A stretch of 64,000 nucleotides of DNA, taken from contig JAFVQM010000014.1 of assembly GCA_017504795.1 (NCBI GenBank), positions 18,975-82,974 of the forward strand, read 5' to 3'. The notes under the pieces were generated by a model. The model searched no databases. It had not been told where the DNA came from and saw only the letters and a program-made list of their open reading frames with translations. The first letter of the stretch is position 1; each line of letters begins with the position of its first letter. Both the position numbers and the translations under genes were made by a program. The DNA is from Clostridia bacterium (GTDB lineage Bacteria; Bacillota; Clostridia; Christensenellales; Borkfalkiaceae). Of the stretch, positions 6,806-15,842 are shown in pieces.

Positions 6806-6834
6806 TTGCTAAATGGCGTTTTATATGCTAAAAT
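6806..6834 (+). promoter_or_regulatory. promoter upstream of rimP
   Basis: TTGCTA (6806-6811) and TAAAAT (6829-6834) are spaced 17 bp. It would start RNA near 6841, about 20 bases before the rimP leader hairpin. Confidence 0.5.
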
Positions 6835-6861
6835 ACTTATGATTTAATACGATAGGCTAAG

Positions 6862-6887
6862 TTGAGAGTGTCAAAAGGCACTCTCAA
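6862..6887 (+). promoter_or_regulatory. rimP leader hairpin
   Basis: A 9-bp perfect stem, TTGAGAGTG (6862-6870) and CACTCTCAA (6879-6887), with an 8-base loop TCAAAAGG is followed by ATTTATTT. It stands 20 bases before the rimP start codon and resembles an attenuator-type leader of the rimP-nusA operon. Whether it terminates is not certain, as the T run is interrupted. Confidence 0.55.
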
Positions 6888-6906
6888 ATTTATTTATAAG
6901 GGATAT

Positions 6907-7368
6907 ATGAAGTTCAAACCTAGTGAAGAAATTATCAATTTTTTAACTAAATACGCAAGTGAGTTAGGCGTTGAGATTGTTGACGTTGAAGTAAAGTCGG
7001 GCAAAAACCCCTATTTAACCGTTTTTATCGATCGTGACGGTGGCGTTGATCTTGACACGCTTGAAAAGTTTCACAATCTTATAAACCTTCCGCTTGACGA
7101 GTTTGACCCGTACGATAGCCCTTACACCTTAAACGTTTCTAGCCCCGGCATTGATAGACCGCTCAAAACCCAAAGGGACTTTGAAAGGAAGATGGGTTGT
7201 GACGTTGAAGTTAAACTTTACGCTCCGCTAGAAAAAGGCGTTAAATATTTTGAAGGCACGCTAGTAGGTTTTGAAAACGGCGTTGTAACCGTTAAAACCG
7301 AAAAGGGCGAAGTAATTTCATTAGAGCAATCAAAAATAGCAAAAATAAACGAAGCAGTGAAGTTTTAG
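6907..7368 (+). CDS. rimP: ribosome maturation factor RimP
   Basis: 30S maturation factor. The 153 residues from ATG 6907 contain the two-domain signature: EIVDVEVKSGKNPYLTVFIDRDGGVDLD (N-domain), YTLNVSSPGIDRPLKTQRDFER and a C-terminal SH3-like part (FEGTLVGFENGVVTVKTEKGE). Start choice: an in-frame TTG at 6862 lies inside the leader hairpin and would add an unnatural N-terminus, whereas ATG 6907 follows AAGGGA at normal spacing. It is first gene of the nusA-infB block, but a second promoter lies between it and nusA. Confidence 0.93.
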   Translation: MKFKPSEEIINFLTKYASELGVEIVDVEVKSGKNPYLTVFIDRDGGVDLDTLEKFHNLINLPLDEFDPYDSPYTLNVSSPGIDRPLKTQRDFERKMGCDVEVKLYAPLEKGVKYFEGTLVGFENGVVTVKTEKGEVISLEQSKIAKINEAVKF

Positions 7369-7439
7369 TGTAGTCATAAATTATCCACACTTTAAGATAT
7401 ATGGTGTGTATATAGAAATTAGCAAGTCAAAATCAAAGT

Positions 7440-7468
7440 TTGATAATTACGACTTGCCCACCTATTAT
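7440..7468 (+). promoter_or_regulatory. promoter upstream of nusA
   Basis: TTGATA (7440-7445) and TATTAT (7463-7468) are spaced exactly 17 bp in the 163-bp rimP-nusA gap. The -35 side lies within an inverted repeat GCAAGTC (about 7422-7428) / GACTTGC. It would let nusA-infB be expressed apart from rimP. Confidence 0.6.
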
Positions 7469-7531
7469 TAGGTACAACAAAACGTTAATAAAATTGGCAA
7501 GCCTATAAAAGGTTTGCACAAGGAGAAAATT

Positions 7532-8629
7532 ATGGTAAACAAAGATTTTTTTGCAGCGCTTGACGAACTTTGCGCAAGCAAGGGTATTGAAAGGCAATCT
7601 TTTATCGACACTTTGCAATCGGCGCTTACGTCCGCGTATAAAAAATACGCCAAAGGCGACGCGAGTGACGTTGTAGTTAAACTTAACGACGAAAAGTGTT
7701 CTATAAGATTTTTCGCCACCAAACAAATAGTTGACGTGGTTGAAGACCCTGATAAGCAAATCACGCTTGAAGAGGCTAAGGAACTTAAAAAGACCTATAA
7801 ACTCGGCGACACTTACGAAAAGGAATTCACACCCAAAGACTTTGGTCGTATTGCCGCTCAAACCGCAAAGCAAGTAGTTATGCAAAAAATTAGAGAGGCT
7901 GAAAGAAACAACACTATCTCCGAATTTGAAGATAAGGAAAACGAAATTCAGTCGGCTATCGTTAGAAAGGTTGAAAACGGCACCGTTTACGTTGAACTTT
8001 CGGGCGGTCAACTCGAAGGTGTAATGCTTCCGCAAGACCAAATCGTTGGCGAGAATTATGACGTTAATCAAAAAATCAACGTTTACGTTAAAAGAATTCG
8101 CCAAATCGGTAAAAATACTCAAATTCTCGTATCTCGCACGGCTACGGGGCTCGTTAAACGTTTCTTTGAAAACGAAGTTCCCGAAATCAAGCAAGGTATC
8201 GTTGAAATTAAAGCCGTTTCTCGTGAGGCTGGTCAAAGAAGTAAAATTGCAATATATAGTTCTGACCCGCAAATTGACGCGGTTGGCGCGTGCGTAGGTA
8301 ATAAAGGTATGCGCGTAAACGCCGTTATCGAGCAACTTGGCGGTGAGAAAATAGACATTATTCCGTGGAGTGAAGACCCGCTTGAATTTATCGCAAAGGC
8401 GTTAGCGCCTGCTAAGGTTTTAAGGGTTACCGCTATTGACGAAAAGTCGGCAAGAGTAGTAGTTCCTGACGATAAACTTTCACTCGCTATCGGTAGAGAC
8501 GGGCAAAACGCTCGCTTAGCGGCACGCCTTACCGGTTGGAAGATTGACGTTAAGAGTGAGTCTAAAGCTATGGAAGAACTTCGCGAGGCGGAAGAACTTC
8601 AAGACCTTTCTGTAATTGACGAAGAATAA
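7532..8629 (+). CDS. nusA: transcription termination/antitermination factor NusA
   Basis: The 365 residues comprise the NusA N-domain (FFAALDELCASKGIERQSF), an S1 domain (GTVYVELSGGQLEGVMLPQDQ at roughly 135-155), KH1 (GACVGNKGMRVNAVIEQL) and KH2 (LAIGRDGQNARLAARLTGWKI). The length is that of the Gram-positive form without acidic C-terminal repeats. ATG 7532 is preceded by AAGGAG; the in-frame TTG 18 bases upstream lies before that RBS and is excluded. It binds RNA polymerase and modulates pausing. It is followed after 9 bp by ylxR. Confidence 0.96.
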   Translation: MVNKDFFAALDELCASKGIERQSFIDTLQSALTSAYKKYAKGDASDVVVKLNDEKCSIRFFATKQIVDVVEDPDKQITLEEAKELKKTYKLGDTYEKEFTPKDFGRIAAQTAKQVVMQKIREAERNNTISEFEDKENEIQSAIVRKVENGTVYVELSGGQLEGVMLPQDQIVGENYDVNQKINVYVKRIRQIGKNTQILVSRTATGLVKRFFENEVPEIKQGIVEIKAVSREAGQRSKIAIYSSDPQIDAVGACVGNKGMRVNAVIEQLGGEKIDIIPWSEDPLEFIAKALAPAKVLRVTAIDEKSARVVVPDDKLSLAIGRDGQNARLAARLTGWKIDVKSESKAMEELREAEELQDLSVIDEE

Positions 8630-8638
8630 GGAGTAGGT

Positions 8639-8908
8639 ATGGTTGAAAAGAAAGTACCTATGCGCACTTGTATCGCTTGCAGAACGGAAAGACCTAAGAA
8701 AGAACTTATTCGTATAGTAAAGACCAAAGACGGGGCTTTTACGGTAGATAAAACGGGTAAAGTTTCTGGTCGTGGTGCGTATCTGTGTGACGATAAGGCA
8801 TGCGCCGAAAAGGTAATAAAGAAAAAGTTATTAAAACACGCTTTCGGCGTAGAAGTTTCCGAGGACGTATACGGTAAACTTACGGAGGAGTTCTTTGGAA
8901 AAGAGTAA
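8639..8908 (+). CDS. ylxR: YlxR family RNA-binding protein (DUF448)
   Basis: The 89-residue protein has the family motif RTCIACRTERPKKELIRIV and GRGAYLCDDKACAEK. It lies in its usual position between nusA and the L7Ae-like gene and overlaps the latter by 14 bp. AAGGAGTAGGT precedes the ATG. YlxR proteins are small nucleic-acid-binding proteins of the nusA operon; their precise role is not settled. Confidence 0.9.
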   Translation: MVEKKVPMRTCIACRTERPKKELIRIVKTKDGAFTVDKTGKVSGRGAYLCDDKACAEKVIKKKLLKHAFGVEVSEDVYGKLTEEFFGKE

Positions 8909-9224
8909 ACCGCTAAGTTATATAGGTTTTGCGCTACGAGCAAGAAAGGTGCGTTCTGGCGTTAACGCCATACAAACGCTTAAAGGTAACGTTTATTTAT
9001 TGATAATTTGTAAAACCGCGTCGAAAAACACTTTTGACGACGCCGTTAAGTTATCAAAAAAATTCAACGCCCCGATAGTTATAAGCAACACCTATTTGGT
9101 ACAAGATTTAGTTAAAAAAGAAAATTGCAAACTTCTGGCTATACAGGACGAATCGCTTGGAAATGCCGTTTTGCAAAATTTAGACAGTCATTTTCAAAAG
9201 TATTCGTGGAGGGATAATACCTGA
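8895..9224 (+). CDS. ylxQ: L7Ae-family ribosomal-type protein (YlxQ)
   Basis: The 109-residue protein has the L7Ae fold motifs GFALRARKVRSGVNAIQTL and LLIICKTASKNTFDDAVKLSKK. It starts at TTG 8895, inside the end of ylxR, with GGAGGAG eight bases upstream. It occupies the standard ylxQ slot between ylxR and infB, and probably binds kink-turn RNA. Confidence 0.88.
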   Translation: MEKSKPLSYIGFALRARKVRSGVNAIQTLKGNVYLLIICKTASKNTFDDAVKLSKKFNAPIVISNTYLVQDLVKKENCKLLAIQDESLGNAVLQNLDSHFQKYSWRDNT

Positions 9225-9225
9225 T

Positions 9226-11796
9226 ATGGAAATTAAAAAAGAAGAAAAGAAAGAATTTAACAGTATTAAAAATTTATCCGTTATTCTCAAAGAGAATAAA
9301 AGCGCTCAAATAGTAGGCGATTACAAGGCTTTTCAAAAATCTATTGATAAAAAGATTAGTGAAAAGTTAAAGGCTATGCGCGCTAAAAAGGCACAAGAAG
9401 AGGAGGCTAAAAAGCAAGAAGTAGCCCCCGTTCTTTCCGCGCCCGAAGTGGTAGAACCTAAGGTTGAAGAAAAACCTAAAAAAGAAGAAGTTAAGGTCGT
9501 AGAGCCAAAGGTAGAACAAGCGCCTAAGAAAGAAGAGAAAAAAGAAGAGATTAAAGTTGTAGAGCCTAAGGTTGAAGAAAAACCGCAAGTTGTGGAAGAA
9601 AAGCCTAAAACTCCTACCATACAAAAAACGGATAACCCAAATATCGTTATTATCGACGGTAAAAGGGTTTTCGTACCCCAAAAGCGCGAATACGTCGCAA
9701 AAGACGACGGCAGGGGTAAAAACTTCGATAAAAAGCCTTCTAAACCTACGGGTGACAGACCGCAAAAGCGCGAGTACGTAGCGCCCGGCGATAAAAAGCC
9801 GTTTGCTCCGTCTATAAAGAGCGCTCCGCCGGCGTACGTTCCCAAGGAAAGCACTAAGCAACAAGGCAAGAAGAAAAACGAAAGAAATAATTACGACGAT
9901 AAAAAGGCTATCAATAAAAAGTCGCTTATCAAAGGTCAAGTATCTATTGACGATTTCGACGAGAATAAGTCTGGTTACAGAAAGATGAGAAAGGCGAAAG
10001 ATAAGCGCCAAGAAGAAACGACGTCGGGTATCAAAATTGATAGAGCGGTTATAAATAAGGAAATTATCCCCGTAAAAGAACTTTCTGAACTCTTAGGCAT
10101 TACCGCGGTAGAAATTACCAAACGCCTTTTCAAAGAAGGTATCTTAAAAACTATTAACGACTCTATCGACTACGATACCGCAGGCTTTATCGCGGCAGAA
10201 CTCGGCATTGAACTCGAACTCAAACTCGACAAGACCGCGGAAGACGTTTTAAGTGAAGGTTTCAAGGACGACGAAGAAGACGAATCTAAACTTATTAAGC
10301 GCCCACCCGTCGTTACCGTTATGGGTCACGTTGACCACGGTAAAACTTCACTTCTTGATAGAATTAGAAACTCAAACGTTACGGCAGGCGAGGCGGGTGG
10401 TATAACCCAACATATCGGCGCGTACACAGTTAACGTTAACGGTGAAACCGTTACTTTCTTAGATACGCCTGGTCACGCTGCGTTCACGGCTATGAGAGCG
10501 CGCGGTGCTCAAATGACGGATATTGCAATCATAGTAGTTGCGGCGGACGACGGTATTATGCCCCAAACTATCGAGGCTATTCACCACGCAAAAGCAGCAG
10601 GCGTAACTATTATAGTTGCGGCAAACAAAATTGACAAACCTACTTCGGATATCGAAAGGGTTAAAAAAGGTCTTGCCGACCAAGAAATTTTGGTAGAAGA
10701 ATGGGGTGGTGACGTTGCACTCGTTCCCGTTTCTGCAAAGACCGGTCAAGGTATAGACGAACTCTTAGAAACTATCGTATTATCCGCTGAAATGAAAGAA
10801 CTCAAAGCCAACCCCGACCGTATGGCTAAGGGCGCTATCGTCGAGGCGAAACTCGATAAAGGTAAAGGCCCCGTGGCTACCGTACTCGTTCAAAAAGGTA
10901 CGCTTAAAGTTGGCGACTACTTAGTTGCAGGCACTATCACGGGTAAAGTTAGAGCGATGGTTGACGATAAGGGTAGAAACGTTAAATCGGCAGGCCCGTC
11001 AATGCCCGTATCTATTTTAGGCTTAGAATCAGTTCCCAACGCTGGCGACAGTATATTTGCAGTAGAAGAGGCTAAACTCGGCGCACTCGTTGCAAGTGAA
11101 AGAAGAAATAAAGAAAGAGAAGATATGATTAGAGAACAACAAAAAGTATCGCTTGACGACTTGTTCTCAAAGGTATCTTCGGGTGACTTAAAAACTCTTA
11201 ATATTATCGTAAAAGCCGACGTTCAAGGTTCGGTTGAAGCAATTAAGCAATCGCTTACAGAACTATCTAACGACGAAGTTAAAGTTAGCGTTATCCACTC
11301 GGCAGTAGGTGCGATTTCGGAGACGGACGTTAACCTTGCGGACTCGTCAAACTCGATTATTATCGGCTTTAACGTTAGACCTGATAGCAAGGCAAAAGCA
11401 CTTGCTGAACAAAGCAAAATCGACATTAAATTATATAGAGTTATCTACGAGGCGATTGACGACGTTACCAAGGCGCTTAAAGGTATGCTTGCGCCCAAGT
11501 TTAGCGACGTTTATATGGGTAAAGCCGAAGTTCGTGAAACGTTCAAAATTACGGGTGTCGGCACGGTTGCAGGTTGCTACGTTACTGACGGTAAAATCGT
11601 TCGTAACGGCAAACTTAGAATTTACCGTAACGACGTTATGATTTGTGAAGGAAACGTACTTCAACTCAAACGTTTCAAAGACGACGTTAAAGAAGTTCAA
11701 CAAGGCTTTGAATGCGGTATGTCTATCGAAAAGTTTGACGATATTAAAATAGGCGACTTTATCGAGTGCTATATCGTGGAAGAGCAAAAGGCGTAA
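9226..11796 (+). CDS. infB: translation initiation factor IF-2
   Basis: 856 residues. Residues 1 to about 275 are a Lys/Glu/Pro-rich disordered arm with repeated [10 protein letters not shown]-like units. The IF-2 N-domain follows ([20 protein letters not shown]), then the GTPase: G1 GHVDHGKT at 367-374, G3 DTPGH, G4 NKID, then beta barrels and the C-terminal fMet-tRNA binding domain ([23 protein letters not shown]-like). The repetitive arm explains several long antisense frames here that are not genes. It starts 2 bp after the L7Ae stop and ends 3 bp before rbfA. Confidence 0.97.
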   Translation: MEIKKEEKKEFNSIKNLSVILKENKSAQIVGDYKAFQKSIDKKISEKLKAMRAKKAQEEEAKKQEVAPVLSAPEVVEPKVEEKPKKEEVKVVEPKVEQAPKKEEKKEEIKVVEPKVEEKPQVVEEKPKTPTIQKTDNPNIVIIDGKRVFVPQKREYVAKDDGRGKNFDKKPSKPTGDRPQKREYVAPGDKKPFAPSIKSAPPAYVPKESTKQQGKKKNERNNYDDKKAINKKSLIKGQVSIDDFDENKSGYRKMRKAKDKRQEETTSGIKIDRAVINKEIIPVKELSELLGITAVEITKRLFKEGILKTINDSIDYDTAGFIAAELGIELELKLDKTAEDVLSEGFKDDEEDESKLIKRPPVVTVMGHVDHGKTSLLDRIRNSNVTAGEAGGITQHIGAYTVNVNGETVTFLDTPGHAAFTAMRARGAQMTDIAIIVVAADDGIMPQTIEAIHHAKAAGVTIIVAANKIDKPTSDIERVKKGLADQEILVEEWGGDVALVPVSAKTGQGIDELLETIVLSAEMKELKANPDRMAKGAIVEAKLDKGKGPVATVLVQKGTLKVGDYLVAGTITGKVRAMVDDKGRNVKSAGPSMPVSILGLESVPNAGDSIFAVEEAKLGALVASERRNKEREDMIREQQKVSLDDLFSKVSSGDLKTLNIIVKADVQGSVEAIKQSLTELSNDEVKVSVIHSAVGAISETDVNLADSSNSIIIGFNVRPDSKAKALAEQSKIDIKLYRVIYEAIDDVTKALKGMLAPKFSDVYMGKAEVRETFKITGVGTVAGCYVTDGKIVRNGKLRIYRNDVMICEGNVLQLKRFKDDVKEVQQGFECGMSIEKFDDIKIGDFIECYIVEEQKA

Positions 11797-11799
11797 ACT

Positions 11800-12189
11800 A
11801 TGAAAGGAAAGCGTACAGATAGGCTTAACAGCGAGTTTCGTAAACTTATTTACGACGTTATTAAAAACCGCATAAATTCCCCCGATATTACCGAGATGTT
11901 TTCGGTAACGGAAGTGGACGTTTCGCCCGACCTTAAACACGCTAAGGTTTATGTTAGCGTGTATTCGACTAGCGACGAAAAGGCAAAGAAAACGCTTGAC
12001 GCCATTTCAAAATCATCGCCCGAAATTAGGCGTGAACTTGCAAGGCTTTCAAGCATACGCTACGTTCCCGAACTTAGATTTTATCACGACGGGGCTAGCG
12101 CATACGGTAACAAAATAGATAAAATTTTATCGGGTTTAACCTACGTAACGAGTGGAGACGACGATGACGATAACGGAGATAGCAACTGA
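11800..12189 (+). CDS. rbfA: 30S ribosome-binding factor A
   Basis: The 129-residue protein has the RbfA KH-like core (RLNSEFRKLIYDVIKNRI, VTEVDVSPDLKHAKVYVSVY, RYVPELRFYHDGASAYGNKID). It ends in an acidic tail encoded by the region that overlaps the next gene. It is a cold-shock/late 16S processing factor and the operon position is standard. Confidence 0.95.
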   Translation: MKGKRTDRLNSEFRKLIYDVIKNRINSPDITEMFSVTEVDVSPDLKHAKVYVSVYSTSDEKAKKTLDAISKSSPEIRRELARLSSIRYVPELRFYHDGASAYGNKIDKILSGLTYVTSGDDDDDNGDSN

Positions 12190-13117
12190 ATTAAAAACCT
12201 TAAAATCGGTACTTATATTTTCGCATAACCGCCCAGATGGTGACACTTTGGGCTCTGCTACCGCTTTGCGCTTAGCTCTTAAAAAACTAGGCGTTAGGGC
12301 GGATATCGTGTGTTTTAGCGATATTCCTGACAAACTCAAATACCTTAGTGGCGTTGAGTTTATATCAAAAGAACCGCTTAAAGATTTTAAGTATTCGGCT
12401 TACGTTTCGGTAGACTGTTCTACCGAAGGTATGTTTTCAGACTTATATTCCATTTACGAAAAATCTCCGCTAACTATAAATATAGACCACCACGTTTCAA
12501 ACACTATGTACGCAAAACTCAACTACGTTGAAAACACCGCGTCTTGTTGCGAGATAATTTATTCGCTTATTTTAGCGTTAGGCGTTGAAATTGATAGTGA
12601 TATTGCAGACTGTTTGCTTACGGGTATCGTAACCGATACGGGTGCTTTTTGCCACTCGAACGTAACGGATAATACTTTATACGTTGCGTCAATGCTCAAA
12701 AAAAGCGGTGCTGACCTTCATAAGATAATAAAACTCAACTTCAAAAACCAAACCAAACAGCGCTCGGATTTATACGCTAGCGTAATAAGTAAAATGCGCT
12801 ACCGCTTAGACGGTAAGGTGGGAATTTTAGTAATTACAAAAAGCGATATTGAAAGTGCTGGCGCAGTTGATAATATGACCGAAGGTTTTATCGATTACCC
12901 CCTTACGGTTGACACGGTTGAAGTTGCCATTTCACTTCTTGAAACGAGTAAAAACCGTTATAAAATTAGTTTAAGAAGTAAAGGAAAAGTCAACGTTAAC
13001 GAGATAGCGTCACTCTACGGTGGCGGTGGTCATATCCTAGCGAGCGGAGCGGTGCTTAACGGTCACTTAGAAGATATTATCGATAAACTTTGCTTTAACG
13101 TTGAGCAAAGGCTTTAA
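12164..13117 (+). CDS. nrnA: DHH/DHHA1 phosphoesterase, oligoribonuclease/pAp phosphatase (NrnA-like)
   Basis: 317 residues. DHH motifs: FSHNRPDGDTLGSATAL (motif I), the VDCST region, DHHVSNT (motif III) and GIVTDTGAF. The C-terminal DHHA1 motif is YGGGGHILASGA. ATG 12164 is chosen because GGAG lies 7 bases before it; a GTG at 12152 would overlap that RBS. The start is within rbfA (26-bp overlap), so translation is coupled. It probably degrades short RNAs and 3'-phosphoadenosine 5'-phosphate. Confidence 0.9.
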   Translation: MTITEIATELKTLKSVLIFSHNRPDGDTLGSATALRLALKKLGVRADIVCFSDIPDKLKYLSGVEFISKEPLKDFKYSAYVSVDCSTEGMFSDLYSIYEKSPLTINIDHHVSNTMYAKLNYVENTASCCEIIYSLILALGVEIDSDIADCLLTGIVTDTGAFCHSNVTDNTLYVASMLKKSGADLHKIIKLNFKNQTKQRSDLYASVISKMRYRLDGKVGILVITKSDIESAGAVDNMTEGFIDYPLTVDTVEVAISLLETSKNRYKISLRSKGKVNVNEIASLYGGGGHILASGAVLNGHLEDIIDKLCFNVEQRL

Positions 13118-13121
13118 CTTT

Positions 13122-13982
13122 ATGAATGGATTTATAAATTATTACAAGCCGAGTGGGATATCCTCGGCTTATGCTATAAATAGAATAAAAAAACTGTTTA
13201 AGGGTGAAAAGGTTGGGCATATGGGCACGTTAGACCCGCTTGCCGAAGGCGTTTTGCCTATTGCGGTTGGAAAATCTACTAGGCTTTTCGATTTTTTACT
13301 TGATAAAACCAAAGTTTATATCGCTGAATTTACCTTCGGCTATCAAACGGATACGCTAGATAGGGGCGGTAAAATAGTAAAAGAAAACGGTTTAATTCCC
13401 ACGAAAGACCAAATAAATAGCGTTCTTAGTTCGCTAACGGGTAAGGTAATGCAAACGCCCCCTATATTTAGCGCTAAAAACGTAAACGGTCAGCGCAGTT
13501 ACGACTTGGCGCGCCGTGGCGTTGCGGTTGAACTCAAACCCAAGCAAGTTGAGATAGATAGTATAGTGATGCTCTCTGGTAGCGGTGCGGTTTACACCTT
13601 TGAAATCACCTGTAAAGGCGGAACGTATATCCGTTCGATTTGTAGAGATTTAGCCGAAAAACTATCAACTTTTGCAACAATGACGGCGCTTAAAAGAACT
13701 AAAAGCGGAAAGTTCACGCTTGAAAATTCCGTTTCGGAAAGTGACGTTATATCGTCAACCGATATAAAAAGTTTACTAATTAAGCCCGATAGCGTTTTAA
13801 CTTTTGACAAGATTTACTTAGATAGTTATCAAACGGTAGAGCAGTTAAACGGCAGACCGTACGATATAATGATTAGTGACGGAACGTATTCCGTTTACGA
13901 CGATAAAAGCGTATTTTTAGGCGTTGGAATAGTTACTAAAAATCGCCTTAAATTAAAAGCGTATATAAAGGATGATGAATAA
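13122..13982 (+). CDS. truB: tRNA pseudouridine(55) synthase
   Basis: 286 residues starting MNGFINYYKPSGISSAYAINRIKK. The catalytic Asp lies in GHMGTLDPLAEGVLPIAVGKSTRL. A TTG upstream at 13101 would extend into nrnA; the canonical TruB start is ATG 13122, four bases after the nrnA stop. It modifies U55 of the T arm. It overlaps ribF by 11 bp. Confidence 0.94.
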   Translation: MNGFINYYKPSGISSAYAINRIKKLFKGEKVGHMGTLDPLAEGVLPIAVGKSTRLFDFLLDKTKVYIAEFTFGYQTDTLDRGGKIVKENGLIPTKDQINSVLSSLTGKVMQTPPIFSAKNVNGQRSYDLARRGVAVELKPKQVEIDSIVMLSGSGAVYTFEITCKGGTYIRSICRDLAEKLSTFATMTALKRTKSGKFTLENSVSESDVISSTDIKSLLIKPDSVLTFDKIYLDSYQTVEQLNGRPYDIMISDGTYSVYDDKSVFLGVGIVTKNRLKLKAYIKDDE

Positions 13983-14847
13983 CGTAATACTATACGGCGA
14001 CAAATGCCAAAAAAACTTAATATTAGCCCTAGGTTATTTTGACGCGGTTCATAAAGGTCATCAAAAAGTGCTAAAAAAAGCCGTTTCTGTGGCGAGTGAA
14101 AATAATTGCACTCCGTCCGCCTTGATCTTTTTTGGTGGAAAGACTAAAAAGGACGTTTTTACTCTAAACGAGCGTTTAAGGCGAATTTTTTTAACGGGGA
14201 TAAAAACGGTTATAGTAAAAGAACTTTCAAAAGATTTTATGGCGCTGACAAAACTAGAATTTTTGAAGGAACTAACTAGCCTTTACGATATAAAAGCGGT
14301 TGTGTCTGGAAGTGATTTCACTTTTGGTAAAAACGCGGAAGGTAACGTTCAAACGCTAAAAGAATTCTTTAAAGAAGATAACGTTTACACTCAAAATTTA
14401 GAAGAAGAAAACGGCGAAAAAATTTCTTCGTCTAGCATTAAAAACGCGCTATCAAAAGGCGATATTTTAACTGCAAACACCTTGCTTGGCGGTAATTACT
14501 TTATAAGCGGTGAAGTCGTAAAGGGAAAAGGGCTTGGTCGCGACCTAGGTTTTCCCACTGCAAACGTTTTATTAGGTGAAAATAAATACCCTATAAATTC
14601 GGGCGTTTACGTTACTTTTACCGTTATAAACGGCGTGGTATATCCAGCCATAACAAACGTTGGCGCGCAACCTACCGTAAACGGAAAAGACACGGTTATC
14701 GAAACGTATATCGACGGTTTTTCAGGAGATTTATACGGCAAAAGTTTAACGGTGTATTTTGTTGAAAGAATTCGCGATATAAAAAAATTTAATTCTGTTA
14801 AAGAATTAAAAGAACAACTTGAAAAAGATTTAAGGAGTATAAGATGA
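13972..14847 (+). CDS. ribF: bifunctional riboflavin kinase / FAD synthetase
   Basis: 291 residues. The nucleotidyltransferase half includes ALGYFDAVHKGHQKVL (HxGH-like) and SGSDFTFGKNAEG. The C-terminal flavokinase half includes GRDLGFPTANV. It makes FMN and FAD from riboflavin. Two adjacent ATG codons (13972, 13975) are both usable. It sits last in the classical nusA-infB-truB-ribF block and overlaps the next gene by an ATGA. Confidence 0.93.
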   Translation: MMNNVILYGDKCQKNLILALGYFDAVHKGHQKVLKKAVSVASENNCTPSALIFFGGKTKKDVFTLNERLRRIFLTGIKTVIVKELSKDFMALTKLEFLKELTSLYDIKAVVSGSDFTFGKNAEGNVQTLKEFFKEDNVYTQNLEEENGEKISSSSIKNALSKGDILTANTLLGGNYFISGEVVKGKGLGRDLGFPTANVLLGENKYPINSGVYVTFTVINGVVYPAITNVGAQPTVNGKDTVIETYIDGFSGDLYGKSLTVYFVERIRDIKKFNSVKELKEQLEKDLRSIR

Positions 14848-15689
14848 TAAAATTCGGGCCGAGTGGCAATAGCGAATTATACCACGGCGCAGGCTATCAA
14901 GGAAGTTCAAATTCCGCGCTTTGGGTAAAAGAAATGGGGCTTGACTGCTTTGAATATTCCTTTGGTCGTGGCGTAAATTTATCCGAGCAAAAAGCGCTAG
15001 AAATAGGCGAACTATTTAAGGCGCAAAATATAGAAATTAGCGTTCATTGTCCGTACTTTATAAACTTTGCCGGGCTTGACGAAGAGAAGATAGAAAACTC
15101 ATACGGCTACGTTTTAAGTTCGCTAAAAGCGGGGCGTTTAATGGGTGCAAAGCGCGCGGTATTTCACCCGGGCTCATTAGGAAAACAACAGCGAGAAGAC
15201 GCGGTTAATCTCACTAAAAAGCGCTTAGAAATTCTCGCTCAAAAAATTGAAGACGAAGGGTACTACGATATGATAATTTGCCCTGAAACTATGGGAAAAT
15301 CGGCTCAAATAGGTACGGTTAAAGAAATTGCTGAGTTTTGTACTATCGCGCCGTTTTACTATCCGTGCGTTGACTTTGGGCACGTAAACAGTTTATGGCA
15401 GGGGAAACTTAAATCACCTAGCGATTATTTAGATATATTTTCAACCATAGAAAGCACTTGTGGGTTTGAAAAATTAGACAATATGCACGTTCACTTTTCA
15501 AAGATAATGTACTCGCAAAAGGGTGAAATAAAGCACCTTACCTTTGAAGATGATACCTACGGTCCAAACCCAAAAGATTTTTTAATAGCGGTAAAGGAAA
15601 AACACATAAACCCCTTTATAGTATCCGAAAGCGCAGGCACGCAGGATATTGACGCTAAATTTATGAAAGACGTTTATTTTAGTTTGTAA
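14844..15689 (+). CDS. endonuclease IV-like AP endonuclease (TIM barrel)
   Basis: 281 residues. Metal-binding motifs of the Nfo family are in order: SVHCPYFINFA, AVFHPGSLG, IICPETMGK, PCVDFGHVNSLW, MHVHFSKI and IVSESAGT. The length is normal. It would cut abasic sites in base excision repair. It is translationally coupled to ribF (ATGA overlap) and followed by a strong terminator, so it closes the long operon. Confidence 0.87.
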   Translation: MIKFGPSGNSELYHGAGYQGSSNSALWVKEMGLDCFEYSFGRGVNLSEQKALEIGELFKAQNIEISVHCPYFINFAGLDEEKIENSYGYVLSSLKAGRLMGAKRAVFHPGSLGKQQREDAVNLTKKRLEILAQKIEDEGYYDMIICPETMGKSAQIGTVKEIAEFCTIAPFYYPCVDFGHVNSLWQGKLKSPSDYLDIFSTIESTCGFEKLDNMHVHFSKIMYSQKGEIKHLTFEDDTYGPNPKDFLIAVKEKHINPFIVSESAGTQDIDAKFMKDVYFSL

Positions 15690-15691
15690 TT

Positions 15692-15717
15692 AAAACCCGA
15701 CTTCGGTCGGGTTTTTT
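15692..15717 (+). terminator. strong terminator with TTCG tetraloop
   Basis: AAAACCCGAC-TTCG-GTCGGGTTTT plus TT forms a 10-bp stem with the extra-stable tetraloop, right after the endonuclease stop. Confidence 0.95.
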
Positions 15718-15842
15718 ACATTATTTTTACAAAACGCTTAAATTATTTTATTAAACTTTTAACAACGATTAAGTAAAATATTTTTACTATTTTTCATATA
15801 TTAAACACATTTTGAAAATATTATATAAGTGGGGGTATAATT

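Noticed and set aside
7433-8335. Long minus-strand frame opposite nusA
   Set aside because: Antisense shadow of nusA: the nusA frame has conserved domains, and the antisense text has no family resemblance.
9430-9620. Tandem DNA repeats in infB
   Set aside because: They encode the repetitive [10 protein letters not shown] arm of IF-2, a normal feature of the protein, not a separate element.
9333-10011. Two long minus-strand frames opposite infB
   Set aside because: They arise from the Lys/Glu-rich arm of IF-2, whose codons give few stops on the other strand.
12152-12163. Upstream GTG start for the DHH phosphoesterase
   Set aside because: It overlaps the RBS GGAG of ATG 12164 and adds no conserved sequence.
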